Assembly: GCA_035528995.1 (NCBI GenBank)
Contig: DATKXO010000281.1
Span: 1-6,920 of the forward strand
Length of the DNA: 6,920 bases
Source: DATKXO01 sp035528995
GTDB lineage: Bacteria; Planctomycetota; Phycisphaerae; UBA1845
Direction of reading: 5' to 3'
Both the position numbers and the translations under genes were made by a program. Below the pieces are notes generated by a model that was not told where the DNA came from, made no database searches, and saw only the letters and a program-made list of their open reading frames with translations. Below, one piece after another: positions 5,574 to 6,920 of the stretch (positions are counted from its first letter, which is position 1; each line of letters opens with the position of its first letter).

Positions 5574-6872
5574 ATGGGGTTGTTGGGTCGCTATCGAGGT
5601 TGCTTCGGCGGTATGCACCTGCCCGATGGCAAGGCCGAGACGCTCCGCCGGCCCATCCGAGATCTGCCGACGCCACCGCGCCTTCGCGTTCCGCTGGCAC
5701 AATCGCTGGAGGCCCCGGCGGTGGCACGCGTTCGCACCGGTGACCAAGTCACCGCCGGCCAGGTCATCGCCGATCCCTCCGGTAAGGGCGCCGTTCCGAT
5801 TCATGCCCCCGTGGACGCAACCGTCGGCGGCTTCACGACGGTGGACACGCCCTGGAGCGAGGAGGTGCCAGCCGTGGAACTGCAGCCCACGGCGAAGGCG
5901 CCGGCGCCTGTTCCCGATGCGCCGATCCAACTGCCGACCTGCAACCTGGCTGAGTTGCTGGAAACCGCGTCGGCCGCCGGTATTGAGCTTCAAGACGGCC
6001 CGCAGACCACCCCTCAGTCACACGTGGAATGGATCATCGTCAATGCTCTGGAATCCGAGCCGCTCCAGACCGCCAACCTTCGCAGCCTGATTGAACGGCC
6101 GGACGAGGTGATCTCGACGGCCGGGTGGCTGCACCGGACGGCACGCGCCGAGCACGTCACCCTGGTCGTGGATCGCCGACGTCGCGTGTTGGCGGGCGAG
6201 TCGGCCTCGCTGCGCCGTGCAACCCGCGGCACCGCGGTGCGCGTGGTCGGCCTGCCTGACAAATACCCGCAGAGTTTCCCGATGCTTCTGGCCCGCAGTA
6301 TCACCGGTCGTGAGGTTCCCTACCGGCAAAGCCCGATGGACGTCGGCGTGTGGGTGATTGACGTCTGCGACCTGCTGGCCATCCTTCGGGCCGTCGGTGC
6401 CGGCCGGCCGCACACGCACGAGATCGTGACCGTCACCGGGGACGCGGTGGAACGGCCCGGCAACTACCGCATGCCGCTCGGCGTCGCTGTCGCGGACGTC
6501 GCCCGGCACGTGGGCGTGCACGCGACGGCCGCGCGCGTGATCGCCGGGAGCCTGCTGTCAGGTCCGGCGATCCGCCACCTGCAGACCGTGTTGACCAACC
6601 GTCTGCGCGCCCTGGTGTTCACAAGAGTCCCGACACCCGCAAGCCGCCCGCCACTGGGCTGCATCCGCTGCGGCCTGTGCGTGGACCACTGCCCGGTGGG
6701 CATCGACCCTCGGGCCTTGCTCGATCTGGTGGAACGGCGGCGGTTCGACCGCGTGGCCCGTCGGTACCCGGCCGCCTGTCTGGACTGTGGCCTGTGCAGC
6801 TACGTTTGTCCTTCGTACCTGCCGGTGATGCGGGCCGTGCAGCGGAGTCGTCGCCATGTCCTCGACGCCTGA
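5574..6872 (+). CDS. rnfC: RnfC-like electron transport subunit with two 4Fe-4S motifs and a degenerate FMN/NADH site
   Basis: The 432-residue product is an RnfC homologue, the peripheral subunit of the Rnf ion-pumping electron transport complex that in standard systems oxidises or reduces NAD at the cytoplasmic side. The start is ATG 5574 with GAGG at 5565-5568. Domains in order: RnfC N-terminal barrel-sandwich region ('FGGMHLPDGK' at 11-20, 'RTGDQVTAGQVIADPSG' at 54-70, 'PIHAPVDATVGG'); the Nqo1/51-kDa-like domain (about 125-280; 'TGREVP' 244-249, 'DVGV' 256-259); an SLBB-like region beginning 'VTVTGDAVERPGNY' (285-298); and two ferredoxin motifs C363/C366/C369/C373 and C402/C405/C408/C412, the second in 'CLDCGLCSYVCPSYLP', typical of RnfC. 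In the middle domain the family's glycine-rich loop (GxGGAGFPT) is replaced around residues 135-150, 'AECEPY' reads 'LESEPL', and the 'YPxGxEK' segment reads 'YPQSFPM'. NADH or FMN binding is therefore doubtful. The frame is intact, so this is not a pseudogene. The next gene overlaps by 17 bp. Confidence 0.85.
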   Translation: MGLLGRYRGCFGGMHLPDGKAETLRRPIRDLPTPPRLRVPLAQSLEAPAVARVRTGDQVTAGQVIADPSGKGAVPIHAPVDATVGGFTTVDTPWSEEVPAVELQPTAKAPAPVPDAPIQLPTCNLAELLETASAAGIELQDGPQTTPQSHVEWIIVNALESEPLQTANLRSLIERPDEVISTAGWLHRTARAEHVTLVVDRRRRVLAGESASLRRATRGTAVRVVGLPDKYPQSFPMLLARSITGREVPYRQSPMDVGVWVIDVCDLLAILRAVGAGRPHTHEIVTVTGDAVERPGNYRMPLGVAVADVARHVGVHATAARVIAGSLLSGPAIRHLQTVLTNRLRALVFTRVPTPASRPPLGCIRCGLCVDHCPVGIDPRALLDLVERRRFDRVARRYPAACLDCGLCSYVCPSYLPVMRAVQRSRRHVLDA

Positions 6873-6920
6873 CAGCGGCGCGGAGGTGTCGCAGCAACTT
6901 CCCGGACCCGACTGGCCCCC
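6856..6920 (+). CDS. Start of the next gene in the Rnf-like cluster, possibly rnfD (partial)
   Basis: ATG 6856 overlaps the 3' end of the rnfC-like gene by 17 bp in another frame and has GGAG at 6844-6847 with 8-nt spacing, a good ribosome site. Twenty-one complete codons are visible, beginning 'MSSTPDSGAEVSQQLPGPDW', and the frame stays open to the window edge. The visible part is too short and too polar to name a family. In most Rnf clusters rnfD, a flavin-carrying membrane subunit, follows rnfC, so rnfD is the expected identity by position only. Confidence 0.6.
   Translation, partial: MSSTPDSGAEVSQQLPGPDWP

Noticed and set aside
5458..6090. Open frame of about 210 codons overlapping the start of the RnfC-like gene
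   Set aside because: It is out of frame with the RnfC protein and yields an Arg/Pro/Ser-rich sequence without any motif.
5574..6872. RnfC-like gene as a decaying pseudogene
   Set aside because: The frame is intact over 432 codons, all eight iron-sulfur cysteines are kept, and it has a good ribosome site and a coupled downstream start; the losses are confined to the nucleotide-binding site.

Overview
The window looks like chromosomal DNA of a high-GC bacterium, most likely a planctomycete (perhaps Phycisphaerae-like). This is an inference from three signs: a duplicated zinc ribbon of the 'CxECGYxLKGLxxPRCPECG' type, which is very common in planctomycete membrane proteins; a DUF2752-like protein tail; and an Rnf-type electron transport gene beside uncharacterised lipoproteins. 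I see no rRNA, tRNA, CRISPR array, insertion sequence or phage gene, and base composition looks uniform.

Layout. (1) 1-168 is the 3' end of a small membrane protein gene, DUF2752-like. (2) 282-2748 is a tight three-gene plus-strand unit: two lipoproteins that look like diverged tandem paralogues (282-905 and 889-1620, 17-bp overlap), then a GT-B glycosyltransferase whose GTG start directly abuts the preceding TAA. The layout suggests a cell-envelope function, but no pathway can be named. (3) 2789-4057 on the minus strand encodes a membrane protein with two cytoplasmic-type zinc ribbons, about five membrane segments and an acidic loop with a calcium-binding-like DxDxDG motif. It converges on the glycosyltransferase. 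(4) A 235-bp divergent intergenic region holds a perfect TTGACA box, a 6-8-6 inverted repeat and a GC hairpin. (5) 4293-5441 encodes an HtrA/Deg-type serine protease with an intact catalytic triad, one PDZ domain and a lipoprotein-like signal. (6) After a 132-bp gap with a hairpin and a plausible promoter, 5574-6872 encodes an RnfC-like subunit, and 6856-6920 is the start of the next gene, where rnfD would be expected.

The most notable point is the RnfC-like protein. It keeps the N-terminal barrel-sandwich region, the SLBB-like region and both CxxCxxCxxxCP iron-sulfur motifs. The glycine-rich loop and the YPxGxEK-type segment that form the FMN/NADH site in ordinary RnfC are replaced. This suggests an Rnf-like complex that may take electrons from something other than NADH. 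The paired lipoproteins, with a CsgG/LpoB-like sequence pattern, are the second item worth following.
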